From Rhodospira sp. (GTDB lineage Bacteria; Pseudomonadota; Alphaproteobacteria; Rhodospirillales; Rhodospirillaceae), in the NCBI GenBank assembly GCA_028277295.1, contig JANQGN010000520.1:1-36615 (forward strand): 36,615 bases of DNA, given 5' to 3'. The notes under the pieces are model-generated. The model did no database searches and had not been told where the DNA came from. It saw only the letters and a list, made by a program, of their open reading frames with translations. Each line of letters begins with the position of its first letter. The stretch's first letter is position 1. Both the position numbers and the translations under genes were made by a program. Of the stretch, positions 8,868-18,111 are shown piece after piece.

Positions 8868-10922
8868 ATGGATACCGGTCTGACCTGGAGCGAGCAGCTC
8901 GCAGCCGATGACGACGTTGTCATCAACCCCTCCGCCCAGCCGTCGTTCGAGACCATCCTCGCCGCGCGCCTGAGCCAGGGCACCGCCCTGACCGGCGCGA
9001 CCGCCGCCGTCGCCGGCGCCGCCGTGGTCGGCGCCAGCCTGTTCAGCGGCAAGACCTTCAGCCGCCGTAGCGCCTTGAAGGGCGCCGCCGCCAGCCTCGC
9101 CCTGGCCACCAGCGCCGGCGCCCTGGGCACCGCCCTGACCACCCGCCCGGCCCAGGCGGCCACCGCCGACGCCAGCACACTGACCTTCCCGCCGCTGCCG
9201 CACAGCTACGACGAAACCAGCCATGTGGCCGAGGGCTACGAGATCCAGACCCTTCTGCGCTGGGGTGACCCGGTGGTGGCCGGCGCGCCCGACTTCGACC
9301 CGATGAACCAGACCGCCGAGGCACAGGCCAAGCAGTTCGGCTACAACAACGACTACGTGGGCTTCATGCCGCTACCGGTGGGTTCGGATACCTCGGACCA
9401 CGGCCTGCTGTGCGTGAACCACGAATACACCAACCCGGACCTGATGTTCCCGGGCAGTCCCAGCGCCGACGCCCTGACCGCCGAGCAGATCGACATCGAG
9501 ATGGCCGCCCACGGCCATGCCGTCGTCGAGATCAAACGCGAGGGCAACACCTGGTCCGTGGTCAGGGACAGCCCCTACAACCGCCGCATGACCACCCTGG
9601 CCACCGAGTTCGCGATGGCCGGTCCGGCCGCCGGCCATGACCGCCTGAAGACCAACGCCGATCCGACCGGCACCAGGGTGATCGGCACGGTCAACAACTG
9701 CGCCGGCGGCAAGACCCCCTGGAACACCATCCTGTTCGCCGAGGAAAACTTCCACGGCTACTTCCTGGGCGACATCACCAAGACCACCGAGGTCGAGAAC
9801 TATGAGCGCTACGGCGTCGGCGGCGGCCGCTATGCCTGGGGCACCGTCCACGACCGCTTCAACGTCGAGAAGGAGCCCAACGAGCCGAACCGCTTCGGCT
9901 GGATGATCGAATACGATCCGTACGATCCGAACTCGGTGCCCAAAAAGCGCTCCACCCTGGGCCGCTTCAAGCACGAGGGCGCCACCACCACCGTCAACAA
10001 GGACGGCCATGTGGTCGTCTACGCCGGGGACGATCAGCGGTTCGAGTACATCTACCGCTTCGTCACCGCCGGCACGGTCAACCCCGATGATCGCGCCGCC
10101 AATATGGACCTGCTGGACGACGGCGTTCTATCGGTGGCCAGGTTCAACGAGGACGGCACCCTGGACTGGATGCCGCTGGTGTTCGGCGACGGCCCGCTGA
10201 CCGCCGAGAACGGCTTCAACAGCCAGGCCGATATCCTGATAGACACCCGCAAGGCGGCCGACCTGGTGGGCGCCACGCCGATGGACCGCCCCGAGGACGT
10301 GGAGCCCAACCCGGTCAACGGCATCATCTACGCGATGCTGACCAACAACACAAAGCGCAAGGAAGACCAGGTCAACGCGCCCAACACGCGGGCCAAGAAC
10401 CGACACGGCCACGTGGTCGAGATCATTCCGCCCGGCACGGCGCCGGACGGCGATGGCGCCAACGCCGACCACACCGCCGCCCAGTACACCTGGGATATCT
10501 TCCTGCAAGCGGGCAACCCGGCCAACCCGGACGACGGCGCCCAGTACGGCGGCGATGTCGGCGAGAACGGCTGGCTGTCCTGCCCGGACAACGTGGCCTT
10601 CGATACCAAGGGCCGCATCTGGATCTCCACCGACGGTGGCCCCAAGAGCGGCATCGCCGACGGTGTGTGGGCCGCGGACGTGGCCGGCCCGGGTCGCGCC
10701 ATCACCCGTCGCTTCTATGCCTGTCCGCAGGGCGCCGAGCTGTGTGGTCCGGAGTTTACCCCCGACGACAGCACCTACTTCGCGGCCGTTCAGCACCCGG
10801 CGGACGAGAAGGGCAGCACTTTTGACAATCCGTCCACCCGCTGGCCGGACTTCGATGACGCCCTGCCGCCGCGTCCGTCGATCCAGGTGATCGTCAAGAC
10901 CGGCGGCGGCGCCATCGGTTGA
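8868..10922 (+). CDS. phoX: PhoX-family alkaline phosphatase (Tat-exported)
   Basis: This 684-residue protein belongs to the PhoX/DUF839 family, calcium- and iron-dependent periplasmic phosphatases that release phosphate from phosphoesters. It has the family's long N-terminus with an internal twin-arginine motif FSRRSALKG (Arg66-Arg67), a hydrophobic stretch and a likely cleavage after AQA (97). Family segments include LLCVNHEYTNPDLMFPG, CAGGKTPWNTILFAEENFHG, RFKHEGATTT, and the C-terminal DNVAFDTKGRIWISTDGG. The ATG at 8868 has an AAGGAAGGAAG site 7 nt upstream; in-frame codons further up lack one. A terminator-like hairpin follows at 10981. Phosphate control is expected for the family, but no Pho box is visible. 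Confidence 0.92.
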   Translation: MDTGLTWSEQLAADDDVVINPSAQPSFETILAARLSQGTALTGATAAVAGAAVVGASLFSGKTFSRRSALKGAAASLALATSAGALGTALTTRPAQAATADASTLTFPPLPHSYDETSHVAEGYEIQTLLRWGDPVVAGAPDFDPMNQTAEAQAKQFGYNNDYVGFMPLPVGSDTSDHGLLCVNHEYTNPDLMFPGSPSADALTAEQIDIEMAAHGHAVVEIKREGNTWSVVRDSPYNRRMTTLATEFAMAGPAAGHDRLKTNADPTGTRVIGTVNNCAGGKTPWNTILFAEENFHGYFLGDITKTTEVENYERYGVGGGRYAWGTVHDRFNVEKEPNEPNRFGWMIEYDPYDPNSVPKKRSTLGRFKHEGATTTVNKDGHVVVYAGDDQRFEYIYRFVTAGTVNPDDRAANMDLLDDGVLSVARFNEDGTLDWMPLVFGDGPLTAENGFNSQADILIDTRKAADLVGATPMDRPEDVEPNPVNGIIYAMLTNNTKRKEDQVNAPNTRAKNRHGHVVEIIPPGTAPDGDGANADHTAAQYTWDIFLQAGNPANPDDGAQYGGDVGENGWLSCPDNVAFDTKGRIWISTDGGPKSGIADGVWAADVAGPGRAITRRFYACPQGAELCGPEFTPDDSTYFAAVQHPADEKGSTFDNPSTRWPDFDDALPPRPSIQVIVKTGGGAIG

Positions 10923-10980
10923 CGCCGATCGGAGGACTCTGATCGGATCATGCTGCTGGGCAACGGGACCCTGAACGAAG

Positions 10981-11008
10981 GGCCGGTCAGGGGCAGTCCT
11001 GGCCGGCC
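10981..11008 (+). terminator. Terminator-like hairpin after phoX
   Basis: GGCCGGTCAGG (10981-10991) pairs with CCTGGCCGGCC (10998-11008), with one G-T pair and a 6-nt loop, followed by TTTCGGGTTTG. It lies 58 nt after the phoX stop. Confidence 0.6.
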
Positions 11009-11188
11009 TTTCGGGTTTGTCGCGGCACGCCCGTTTTTGGGGCGGGAGGATCGTCCGCGGACCGTGACCGTTCCATGACACCTTAAACGGGCTTGCGCCC
11101 AATCAACGCAGTCCACGGTCGATCCGCGGCACCCTGGCCTCAGCGTTTGTCATCGGTTCATGACCGTCGATCACGGAGCGTTTCCCCC

Positions 11189-11536
11189 ATGACTCAACCA
11201 GCCCCACCCAAGGCCAGCCCGAGGGCCACCCGTCGCGCCTTTCTGGGGCGCTGGCCGCTCACCCTGCTGGGCGTCGTCGCGGCGATCCTGCCGGGGACAC
11301 GGCCGGCGTCCGCCAGGCGCCGCGACGACGACTACGATCCTCAGCGGCAGATCTGGCTCTGCACCTACAACGAGTGCGACCCCTACTACTACGTACCCGC
11401 CAAGGGCGACCCGGAGAACATCATGGGAACCCATCCGATCCCGCCCGGCACCACGTTCGAGGACCTGCCGGACGACTGGCGCTGCCCCGTCTGCGGCGCC
11501 GGCAAAATCTGGTTCGTGAAGGACCGGATGGCCTGA
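11189..11536 (+). CDS. Tat-exported rubredoxin-like protein with a CX4C first motif
   Basis: The 115-residue precursor opens with a twin-arginine signal (TRRAFLGR, Arg15-Arg16; hydrophobic 23-34; likely cut after ASA at 42). The mature part matches rubredoxin: WLC...C, DPYYYVPAKGDPEN, IPPGTTFEDLPDDWRCPVCGAGK. The second knuckle is the normal CPVCG (Cys99, Cys102). The first is C-TYNE-C (Cys58, Cys63), CX4C instead of the usual CX2C. It is likely a one-electron carrier with one iron held by four Cys, acting in the periplasm; the partner is unknown. The ATG at 11189 has CGGAG about 10 nt upstream and gives a complete signal peptide. It lies 266 nt after phoX. Confidence 0.8.
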   Translation: MTQPAPPKASPRATRRAFLGRWPLTLLGVVAAILPGTRPASARRRDDDYDPQRQIWLCTYNECDPYYYVPAKGDPENIMGTHPIPPGTTFEDLPDDWRCPVCGAGKIWFVKDRMA

Positions 11537-11582
11537 CCGGCCAGGGGAACAATGGGGCGGCCGATCGCCCGGTCCCGCGCCG

Positions 11583-14500
11583 TCAGAGCCGCTCGATCAC
11601 CGCCGTCACCTGGTCCACCATCCCGGCCAGGTCACCGTAGCGCGCCTCGATCCGATCCCGATCGCCAGCCTTGCCGGCCTTTTCCAGGTCCTGACACAGA
11701 TCGGCGAGGGCATTGGCGCCGACCGCCCGGGATGACGACTTCAGTTTGTGGGCGGCGGCGCCAACGGCCGCGGCGTCCCCGGCTGCATGGGCGGCGTCGA
11801 TCTCGCTCTGAATGCCGCGCGCCGGATCCACGAAGTCCTTCAGGATGTCGCGGATCATGTCCCTGTCGTCCCCGAAGGTCTCGCGCAGGTAGGATGGATC
11901 CACGACTCCCCCATTGACCAGCGCGAGGAACAGGTCGGTGTCAGGCGCTGGCGATGCCGGCTCGGTTCTTTTCGCCGAGGGCTCCGGCGCGCCGCCCTCG
12001 GACGGCGCCGGGGGCGTCCACTTCGCGAGGGTCCGCTTCAGCCGGGCCATCTCCAACGGCTTGGCGAGATAGTCATCCATGCCCGCCGCCAGGCAGCGGT
12101 CGGCCTCACCTTGCAAGGCGTTGGCGGTGATGGCGATGATGGGCGTGTGGTCGGTGCCGTCAAGCGTCGCCTCCGCCGCCCGGATGGCGCCGGTCATCTC
12201 GTAGCCGTCCATGTCCGGCATGTGGCAGTCGGTCAGCACCACCCCGAAGCGCCCGCTCTGCCATGCCTCCAACCCCAGGCGGCCATTGTCGACCACCTCG
12301 CAGGCATAGCCCAGCGCCCGCAACTGCCGGCGAATGACGTCCTGGTTGGTGGGATTGTCCTCGGCCACCAGGATCAGGCGCCCCTGGACGGCGGCTTCCT
12401 CGGCGGTTGGCGCCTGCGCCACCCCGTCGGTCAGACGCTCGGCGGTTTCGTCGAGATCCGGGCTGACGCGGCCGCAGGCCATGCCGATCCCGCGCAGGAA
12501 CGACGAGCGCTTCATGGGGTTGGCGCCCACCACGACCATATCGGGCATCATCAGCCCCTTACGGATCTGCCGGTCGTCGGTGACGATGACAAAACGCGCT
12601 GGCGGATCAAGATCGGCGGACTCCGCGCGCATGACGTCGATCACCGGGTCCACGTGGTCGGGGGAATACTCGGGACCAAACACGATGACCTGGGCCGGCG
12701 CGCCATCGCGCACGCCCCGCCGGAAGGTCATGGCCACGGTGTACAGGTCGGCTTGGTCCTCGCATACCCCGCCGCGCCCGGCGACGTAGACGGGAAGCGA
12801 GGCAAACAGGATCGGATCGCGCCCGACCAGCAGGACTCGCACACCCGTCAAGTCGGGCTCGTCGACGGGACCTTGGTGGTCCTGGGCCAGCGGCAACGGC
12901 AGGGCGACGGTGAAGGTGGAGCCCTCTCCCTCCACGCTCTTCACGGTGATCGTCCCCTTCATCAGGGCCGTCAGGCTCCGGCAAATGGTCAGCCCCAGGC
13001 CGGTGCCACCGAACCGCCGGGTGGTCGAGCTTTCGGCCTGGGTGAACGGCTGGAACAGCTTCGCCTGAGCCGCCGGCGACATACCAATTCCGGTGTCGAT
13101 GACCTCGAAACGCACGCGCGCCACGCCCTCGCCGAGCGCCCCGTCCAACGCGGCCCGCACCTGGACCAATCCCGGCCGACCGTCGCCCGGTTCGGTGAAC
13201 TTGATGGCGTTTCCGATGAGGTTGAACAGAATCTGACGCAATCGCACCTGGTCACTCAGCACCCAGTCGGGGATCGCCGGATCGATGAAGATGACCAGCC
13301 GCACCCCCTTGGCGTCGGCGTTGCGCACCAGGGTCTCCGAGACCCCCTCGATCACGTCGCGCACCGAGACCGGCACCGACTCCAGACCCATCTTGCCGGC
13401 CTCGATCTTCGAGAAGTCGAGGATATCATTGATGATTTGCAGCAGGGCGAAGGCACTGTCGCGCACCGTGCGCAACATCTGCCGCTGCTCGCCGTCCATG
13501 TCTGTCTCACCGAGCAGGTCGATCATGCCGACGACGCCGTTCATGGGCGTGCGGATTTCATGGCTCATGGCGGCCAGGAAGGCGGACTTCGCGCGGGTGG
13601 CGCTTTCGGCCTTCTCCTTGGCCGTCATCAGTTCCACCTCCAGGCGCTTGCGCTCGGTGATATCGGTGGCGATGCCGCACACACCGTCGACGGTTCCATC
13701 AGGGTCGAACAACGGCACCTTCATGGTCAGGAAGATGCGATTGCCCAACTCGCCCTCGACCACCTCCTCGAAGGCCAGCGGCTTTCGCGCCTCGACGATC
13801 TTCTGGTCATTGCCCCGCAGCGTGGCGGCGGCCGCCTCGGGAAAGATGCTGTAGTCATCCTTGCCGATGACCTCGGCGCGAGTCAGTCCGGTCATGTCTT
13901 CCCACTGCCGATTGACGAGGGTGTAGCGCCCCTGCCGGTCCTTGGAGAAGATCATCGCCGTGCTGTTGTCGATAACACTTTCCAGCAGTTGCTGGCTGTC
14001 GCGCAGGGCCTCTTCCGCCGCCCGCCGCTCCGTGACATCGGAGAAGGTGATCACCGCCCCGATCACCGCCCCGTCCTTCCGGATCGGGTTGGCCGCGTAT
14101 TCAACCGGGAATGAGGATCCGTCGGCGCGCCACAGCACCTCGCCGGTCACGCGCCGCATCTCGCCGTTGGCGAACGCCTTGCGCATGGGACAGTCATGGC
14201 CGGCGTAGGGCGTGCCATCTGGAAGGCTGTGGTGAATCAACTCGTGGACGTAGCGCCCAATCAGATCCTCGGCCGCGTACCCCAACATGCGGCACGCGGC
14301 GGGGTTGAAGAATGTCGCGATACCATCCTTGTCCAGCCCGAACACCCCTTCGCCGGCGGAGTCGAGAATCAGTCGGGTGCGTTCCTCGGCCTCGCGGATC
14401 GCCTGTTCGGCCAACCGACGGTCGGTGATGTCCATGACGGTGCCGACCATGCGGGTGGGATGCCCCTGGTTGTCGCACTCCACCGCCGCACCCTTCGACG

Positions 14501-16775
14501 CCATCCAGCGTTCCTGTCCCCCCTGGGTGAGGACGCGGTATTCGACCTCATAGCTATCGCGCTGGCCCAGTCGATAAGCCTCGCCCACCGACAGGACCAC
14601 GGCCCGATCGTCGGGATGCATGGTCTCCAGCCAGAGCGCCCGGACGTCCGTGAGGTCTGACCGGCGGTGACCCAGCATGTCCAGGTACCGGTCGTTGACA
14701 ATGGTCTCTCCACTGGTGAGGTCGACATCCCAGGATCCCAGATCGCCGCCGCGCAGGGCCATGTCCAGGCGTTCGCCACTGCGAATCAGGTCTTCTTCCT
14801 TGCGCTTCAGCTCCGTGATGTCGTTCAGGGCGACGATGGTCATGCCGCTCCTGGTCAGGCGCGTCCGCACCTCCAGCACACGGCCGTTCGGCGGCCGGAG
14901 GTCCCCGACCGTTTCCGACTTGCTCCGCAGCGATTGTATCCGTTCCCGGACCTGAGCCTCGACCGAGGAAACCGGACCATAATCACCGCGCGCCGCCAGG
15001 AAGCGAAGGACTGGCTCCACCGACGTCCCGGGAATGGTGAGCTGGCCGGGAAGCTCCAGCATATGTTGGTACACATCGTTGGACATGACGAAGCGCAGGT
15101 CGCCATCGAGGACGTAAAGGCCATTGGACATGTTCTCCAAGGCGAGGGTCAGGCGATCGGACGCCTCCGCCAATTCGCGGGTCCGCTCCTTGACCCGCGC
15201 CTCCAGGTCGTCGCGGGCGCGCAGCAGGGCTCGGCTGGTGCGCTCGCCGAGAATCAGCGTGGCCACGGTGGCGCCGATCAGCAGGGTCAGGGTCAGCAGC
15301 AGGATCCCGCCCATGGTGTTGCGCAAGGTGACGACCGGCTCCAGCGCCTCGGCAACATCGATCTCGGTGGCGATCCCCAGGCCCAGCGAGCCGTCCATGA
15401 TCCAGGCACCCATCACGGGTTGCCCGCGATAGTCCGGGTAGCCCTGAAGGTCCAGGCCAGAGCGACCCTCCAGCGCGCTCCGGGCCATGCGGGTCAACTG
15501 GCCCACCTCAGGGGAGGGGTGGGAATGCCGATCATCACGCGAGGTCGCGGGGACCCTGAGTTCCACGGAGAGGATGCCGCTCTGGCCCGGCTGGAGCAGA
15601 CCGAGCGCCTCCAGGTCCCGCTGGAAGCGCGTGCGAGACACCATGACGCCGCTTGGATCGAACGCATAGGTCTCGCCGCTGCGGCCCATGCGTCCGGTTT
15701 CCAGAATGCGCGAGAAGGTCCCGTGCGGAGGCTCGCGCCGAGTGACCACCGCCAGCACCGTCCCGTACGCGTCCACGACCGGCGCGGCGAAGAACATGAC
15801 GGCCGGCGGGTCCGCGGCTTCCGCACCGTCGAGCCCGACGTCAAAGGCTGGCCGATCCGGGCGGATCGGCGCGATGGTCACGGGTTCCCCGGCCAGAAGG
15901 CGGGCGAAGACCTCCGGGCGGCGCTCGATGATCAGATCCTCGATGCCCAGATCCACGTCATCGGTGGCGCCGATGGCAATGCCATCCAGGGCCAGGACGG
16001 CGAAGCCCGCCCGTCCCAGCCCCCATCCCTTGTCGTGGAAGAACCGGCGCAAGTCAGCCAGCGCCGGAGACGCCTCGGCCGTCAGGCGGTCTCGCGGCAG
16101 GTCCAGCAGGCGCCGGGTGAGATCCACAAGGTGCGGGTCACGGCCCAACTGGGCCACCTGCCGTTCCTGATCGGCGGTCCACATCCGCAGGCGCTCGACG
16201 GTGCTGGTCAGGACCGTTTGCAGGGAGTGGCCCACAACGTCCAGGATGCGGGCGCGATTGTGCTGATAGGCGACCCAGGCCCCCGCCAACACCATGAGGA
16301 CCAAGGCGCCCAACGCGCCGACGATGATCCAGCGCAGGCGCCGCGAGCCCATCTGTAACGCCAGGACCTCGTTGCGCCCGGAGCGCAGCAGCAGCCAGAC
16401 CAGCGCCCCCAGGACGATGACAACCGCGAGCATGACGCCCGCCAGCAACTGGAGATCAACGGTCGACTCTTGAATCGTCACTTCGGCCAGGGCCGCGCTG
16501 TCGGCCAGGGCCGCGCTGTCGGCCAGGGCCACGCCGCCATGGTCGTGGGACGGGGATGATCCAGCGACATGGCTTGCGAGATCGCCATCATGGGCCGCGG
16601 CTCGGCATGGCAAACCGGCCCCCACGGCGACAGTCGCACAGCCCATGAGGATGGCCAGGGCCAATCCCCATCTCCGCCCTCGGCGCTGCGACCGGGCCTC
16701 GCCCGCGTGAGAGGGGTCATCACCGCGCTGGCCTGCCCCAGAGCGCGCCACGCGGGCGGACGACACCGTCGTCAC
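11583..16775 (-). CDS. Large hybrid sensor histidine kinase (four PAS, HisKA, pseudo-receiver, receiver, Hpt)
   Basis: This 1730-residue protein appears to hold a whole phosphorelay. It has a signal-like helix (35-53), membrane helices at about 109-131, 148-170 and 487-509, and a large Cache-like periplasmic sensor between the last two. Four PAS domains follow (about 541-655, 670-787, 797-917, 930-1043). HisKA has AMSHEIRTPMNG (His1072), and the ATPase domain has NLIGNAIKFT and GGTGLGL. A degenerate receiver (about 1312-1435) lacks the phosphorylatable Asp, a true receiver (1467-1585) has LTDCHMPDMDG (Asp1516), and an Hpt domain has AAAHKLKSSS (His1676). I chose the GTG at 16775, 7 nt after GGAGGAGG; the frame is open up to 16919 without such a site. 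No response regulator gene is adjacent, so the output is unknown. Confidence 0.85.
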   Translation of the reverse strand: MTTVSSARVARSGAGQRGDDPSHAGEARSQRRGRRWGLALAILMGCATVAVGAGLPCRAAAHDGDLASHVAGSSPSHDHGGVALADSAALADSAALAEVTIQESTVDLQLLAGVMLAVVIVLGALVWLLLRSGRNEVLALQMGSRRLRWIIVGALGALVLMVLAGAWVAYQHNRARILDVVGHSLQTVLTSTVERLRMWTADQERQVAQLGRDPHLVDLTRRLLDLPRDRLTAEASPALADLRRFFHDKGWGLGRAGFAVLALDGIAIGATDDVDLGIEDLIIERRPEVFARLLAGEPVTIAPIRPDRPAFDVGLDGAEAADPPAVMFFAAPVVDAYGTVLAVVTRREPPHGTFSRILETGRMGRSGETYAFDPSGVMVSRTRFQRDLEALGLLQPGQSGILSVELRVPATSRDDRHSHPSPEVGQLTRMARSALEGRSGLDLQGYPDYRGQPVMGAWIMDGSLGLGIATEIDVAEALEPVVTLRNTMGGILLLTLTLLIGATVATLILGERTSRALLRARDDLEARVKERTRELAEASDRLTLALENMSNGLYVLDGDLRFVMSNDVYQHMLELPGQLTIPGTSVEPVLRFLAARGDYGPVSSVEAQVRERIQSLRSKSETVGDLRPPNGRVLEVRTRLTRSGMTIVALNDITELKRKEEDLIRSGERLDMALRGGDLGSWDVDLTSGETIVNDRYLDMLGHRRSDLTDVRALWLETMHPDDRAVVLSVGEAYRLGQRDSYEVEYRVLTQGGQERWMASKGAAVECDNQGHPTRMVGTVMDITDRRLAEQAIREAEERTRLILDSAGEGVFGLDKDGIATFFNPAACRMLGYAAEDLIGRYVHELIHHSLPDGTPYAGHDCPMRKAFANGEMRRVTGEVLWRADGSSFPVEYAANPIRKDGAVIGAVITFSDVTERRAAEEALRDSQQLLESVIDNSTAMIFSKDRQGRYTLVNRQWEDMTGLTRAEVIGKDDYSIFPEAAAATLRGNDQKIVEARKPLAFEEVVEGELGNRIFLTMKVPLFDPDGTVDGVCGIATDITERKRLEVELMTAKEKAESATRAKSAFLAAMSHEIRTPMNGVVGMIDLLGETDMDGEQRQMLRTVRDSAFALLQIINDILDFSKIEAGKMGLESVPVSVRDVIEGVSETLVRNADAKGVRLVIFIDPAIPDWVLSDQVRLRQILFNLIGNAIKFTEPGDGRPGLVQVRAALDGALGEGVARVRFEVIDTGIGMSPAAQAKLFQPFTQAESSTTRRFGGTGLGLTICRSLTALMKGTITVKSVEGEGSTFTVALPLPLAQDHQGPVDEPDLTGVRVLLVGRDPILFASLPVYVAGRGGVCEDQADLYTVAMTFRRGVRDGAPAQVIVFGPEYSPDHVDPVIDVMRAESADLDPPARFVIVTDDRQIRKGLMMPDMVVVGANPMKRSSFLRGIGMACGRVSPDLDETAERLTDGVAQAPTAEEAAVQGRLILVAEDNPTNQDVIRRQLRALGYACEVVDNGRLGLEAWQSGRFGVVLTDCHMPDMDGYEMTGAIRAAEATLDGTDHTPIIAITANALQGEADRCLAAGMDDYLAKPLEMARLKRTLAKWTPPAPSEGGAPEPSAKRTEPASPAPDTDLFLALVNGGVVDPSYLRETFGDDRDMIRDILKDFVDPARGIQSEIDAAHAAGDAAAVGAAAHKLKSSSRAVGANALADLCQDLEKAGKAGDRDRIEARYGDLAGMVDQVTAVIERL
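16491..16532. repeat. 18-nt direct repeat inside the kinase gene
   Basis: GGCCAGGGCCGCGCTGTC is repeated in tandem with a third, slightly changed unit. It encodes repeated LADSAA units in the linker after the first membrane helix (about residues 84-97). An 18-nt unit keeps the frame, so copy number could vary between strains without breaking the protein. Confidence 0.7.
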
Positions 16776-17092
16776 CGTCCATCCTCCTCCACGCCAGCAC
16801 CGCTCGCGGGGTGTGATCGCCCAGCCCACAATCAGAAGCTGGGGACGCCGCCGAGCCGCGCCCCAGGCGGTCAGGATCTCCCTCGGATGTACGGTATGTC
16901 TGTGGACGAAGCGTAACAAGCGCGAACTTCGGGCCCGGAGATCTCGCCAACGGTTCCCTAGGGCAAATCCCGACCGATCCGAACCGGATCGCGACGACGA
17001 CTTGCTGTCATATCAAGATCGCGGCCCGCGTCTCCGCCGTCACCGACAGGCAACGCCCTTGGCCATGGCCACGCGAGTCGCGATCGCGGCGC
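16776..17092. other. Gap between the hybrid kinase and the small acidic protein gene
   Basis: The 317 nt include the kinase ribosome site (GGAGGAGG just upstream of 16775) and one nested palindrome copy at 16958-17016. The rest shows no gene or clear promoter. Confidence 0.5.
16958..17016 (+). repeat. Dispersed nested palindrome, copy B
   Basis: It starts at CTAG. The outer arms are GCAAATC (16963-16969) and GACTTGC (16999-17005); the inner arms are GATCCG (16976-16981) and CGGATC (16985-16990) around AAC. It lies between the hybrid kinase and the small acidic protein gene. Confidence 0.85.
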
Positions 17093-17335
17093 CTACCCCT
17101 CGCTTTCGTCGAGATCGTTCATGATTTTGTCAACCAGGGCATCACGCTGATCCGCGGATAACGGCGGCTCTGGGGCGTTCAGAACGCGATCCAGGTCCAA
17201 AGCCTTCGCGAGGAGGTCTTGCGCTTCCGTGGAGGACGCAAGCAACTCCATCGCCGAGGCACGTTGGTCCGGCGGCCATTTGGCGATATCAGCGCCGAAC
17301 GTTTCGATCAGCACCCGAAATTGTTTGGGAGACAT
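17093..17335 (-). CDS. Small acidic protein downstream of ECF sigma factor (unknown; possible regulator)
   Basis: This protein of about 80 residues is acidic, with no membrane segment and no cysteines. It opens with MSPKQFRVLIETFGADIAKWPPDQRASAMELLA and is otherwise helical. Similar short proteins with an FGADIAKWP-like start often follow ECF sigma genes in alphaproteobacteria, so a role in controlling the sigma factor is possible, but the family function is not known to me. Either the ATG at 17335 or the GTG at 17344 could be the start; neither has a clear ribosome site. The leader instead holds two tandem hairpins (17353-17396), the second overlapping the sigma gene stop, so expression may depend on that structure. 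Confidence 0.6.
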   Translation of the reverse strand: MSPKQFRVLIETFGADIAKWPPDQRASAMELLASSTEAQDLLAKALDLDRVLNAPEPPLSADQRDALVDKIMNDLDESEG

Positions 17336-17352
17336 TTGTGGCACATCGGCTT

Positions 17353-17396
17353 GTTCACATTCGGTGAACCGTTGAGATCATCCACATTCGGTGGAT
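17353..17396 (-). promoter_or_regulatory. Two tandem hairpins with identical loops between sigma gene and downstream ORF
   Basis: GTTCAC (17353-17358) pairs with GTGAAC (17364-17369), and ATCCAC (17380-17385) pairs with GTGGAT (17391-17396). Both have 6-nt stems and the same 5-nt loop ATTCG (CGAAT in the transcript), with starts 27 nt apart. The second touches the sigma gene stop codon. Confidence 0.55.
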
Positions 17397-18031
17397 CAGC
17401 CAAGCAACGCACGCAAGTTCTGTCGCCCACGTTTCAGCAGGGACTCGACCGCATTTAACTTCAGAGACATGATAGTGGCAACCTGGGCAGCTGTCAAATC
17501 TTCATGATAGTATAGGGTTATGGCTATTCTCTGTCGCTCTGGAATCATTTGCAGGGCGGCCCGCAACCGCGCCGCCGTCTCACGCGCGTCGCACACTTCC
17601 AAGGGACCATCGGCCTGATCGGGCACTTCGGGTGCCTCGTCCAAGGGTACGGGGACGCGTTTGCGGGTTCGGTCAATACACTGATTAAGGGCAACACGAT
17701 ACAGCCAGGTTCGGAACGCACCGCCCGCGGGTCGCCATTGGGCCCGCCGGGTCCACACCTTCAAGAACACCTCCTGGGCGATGTCCTCTGCCTCGGCGTT
17801 GCCCAACATGCGCCGGGCCAGTCCCACGATCCGATCAACGTGGCGCGTGACCAGGATCCTGAAGGCTTCTCGATCACCGGCCCGGACACGCGCCATGAGC
17901 GTCTCATCCGAATCGGCATCGGACAAGTCCCCCTCGAGACAGGACTCGGCCGCATCAGCCGTCCATGGTCCCGTCTTCCCGATGGGTCGCGCGCCGGGAG
18001 GGGTTGACTCTGAACTCATGACTGAACTCAT
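17396..18031 (-). CDS. ECF-type RNA polymerase sigma factor
   Basis: This 211-residue sigma factor has region 2 (DREAFRILVTRHVDRIVGLARRML, then AEDIAQEVFLKVW) and region 4 (IPERQRIAITLYYHEDLTAAQVATIM and SLLKRGRQNLRALL), and lacks regions 1 and 3, as in ECF sigmas. It has a longer acidic N-terminus (about 45 residues) than usual. The start may be the ATG at 18031 or the GTG at 18037, which has GGGAG 7 nt upstream. No classical membrane anti-sigma gene is adjacent; the small acidic protein downstream is the only candidate partner. A 12-nt palindrome lies 80 nt upstream at 18112-18123. The regulon cannot be inferred. Confidence 0.85.
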   Translation of the reverse strand: MSSVMSSESTPPGARPIGKTGPWTADAAESCLEGDLSDADSDETLMARVRAGDREAFRILVTRHVDRIVGLARRMLGNAEAEDIAQEVFLKVWTRRAQWRPAGGAFRTWLYRVALNQCIDRTRKRVPVPLDEAPEVPDQADGPLEVCDARETAARLRAALQMIPERQRIAITLYYHEDLTAAQVATIMSLKLNAVESLLKRGRQNLRALLG

Positions 18032-18111
18032 GGCCACGACTGCTCTCCCGCCACTAATTTTATAAAAAGCACCCAGGAAGTTCACTCGGTAATTTTTGCC
18101 GACTCTTGTGC

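Noticed and set aside
8449..8883. Plus-strand frame of 144 codons before phoX
   Set aside because: It starts in the AT-rich terminator-like region, has no ribosome site or domain, and runs into phoX in another frame.
11748..14114. Plus-strand frame of 788 codons under the hybrid kinase
   Set aside because: The opposite strand encodes clear kinase, receiver and Hpt motifs; this frame has no recognisable domain.
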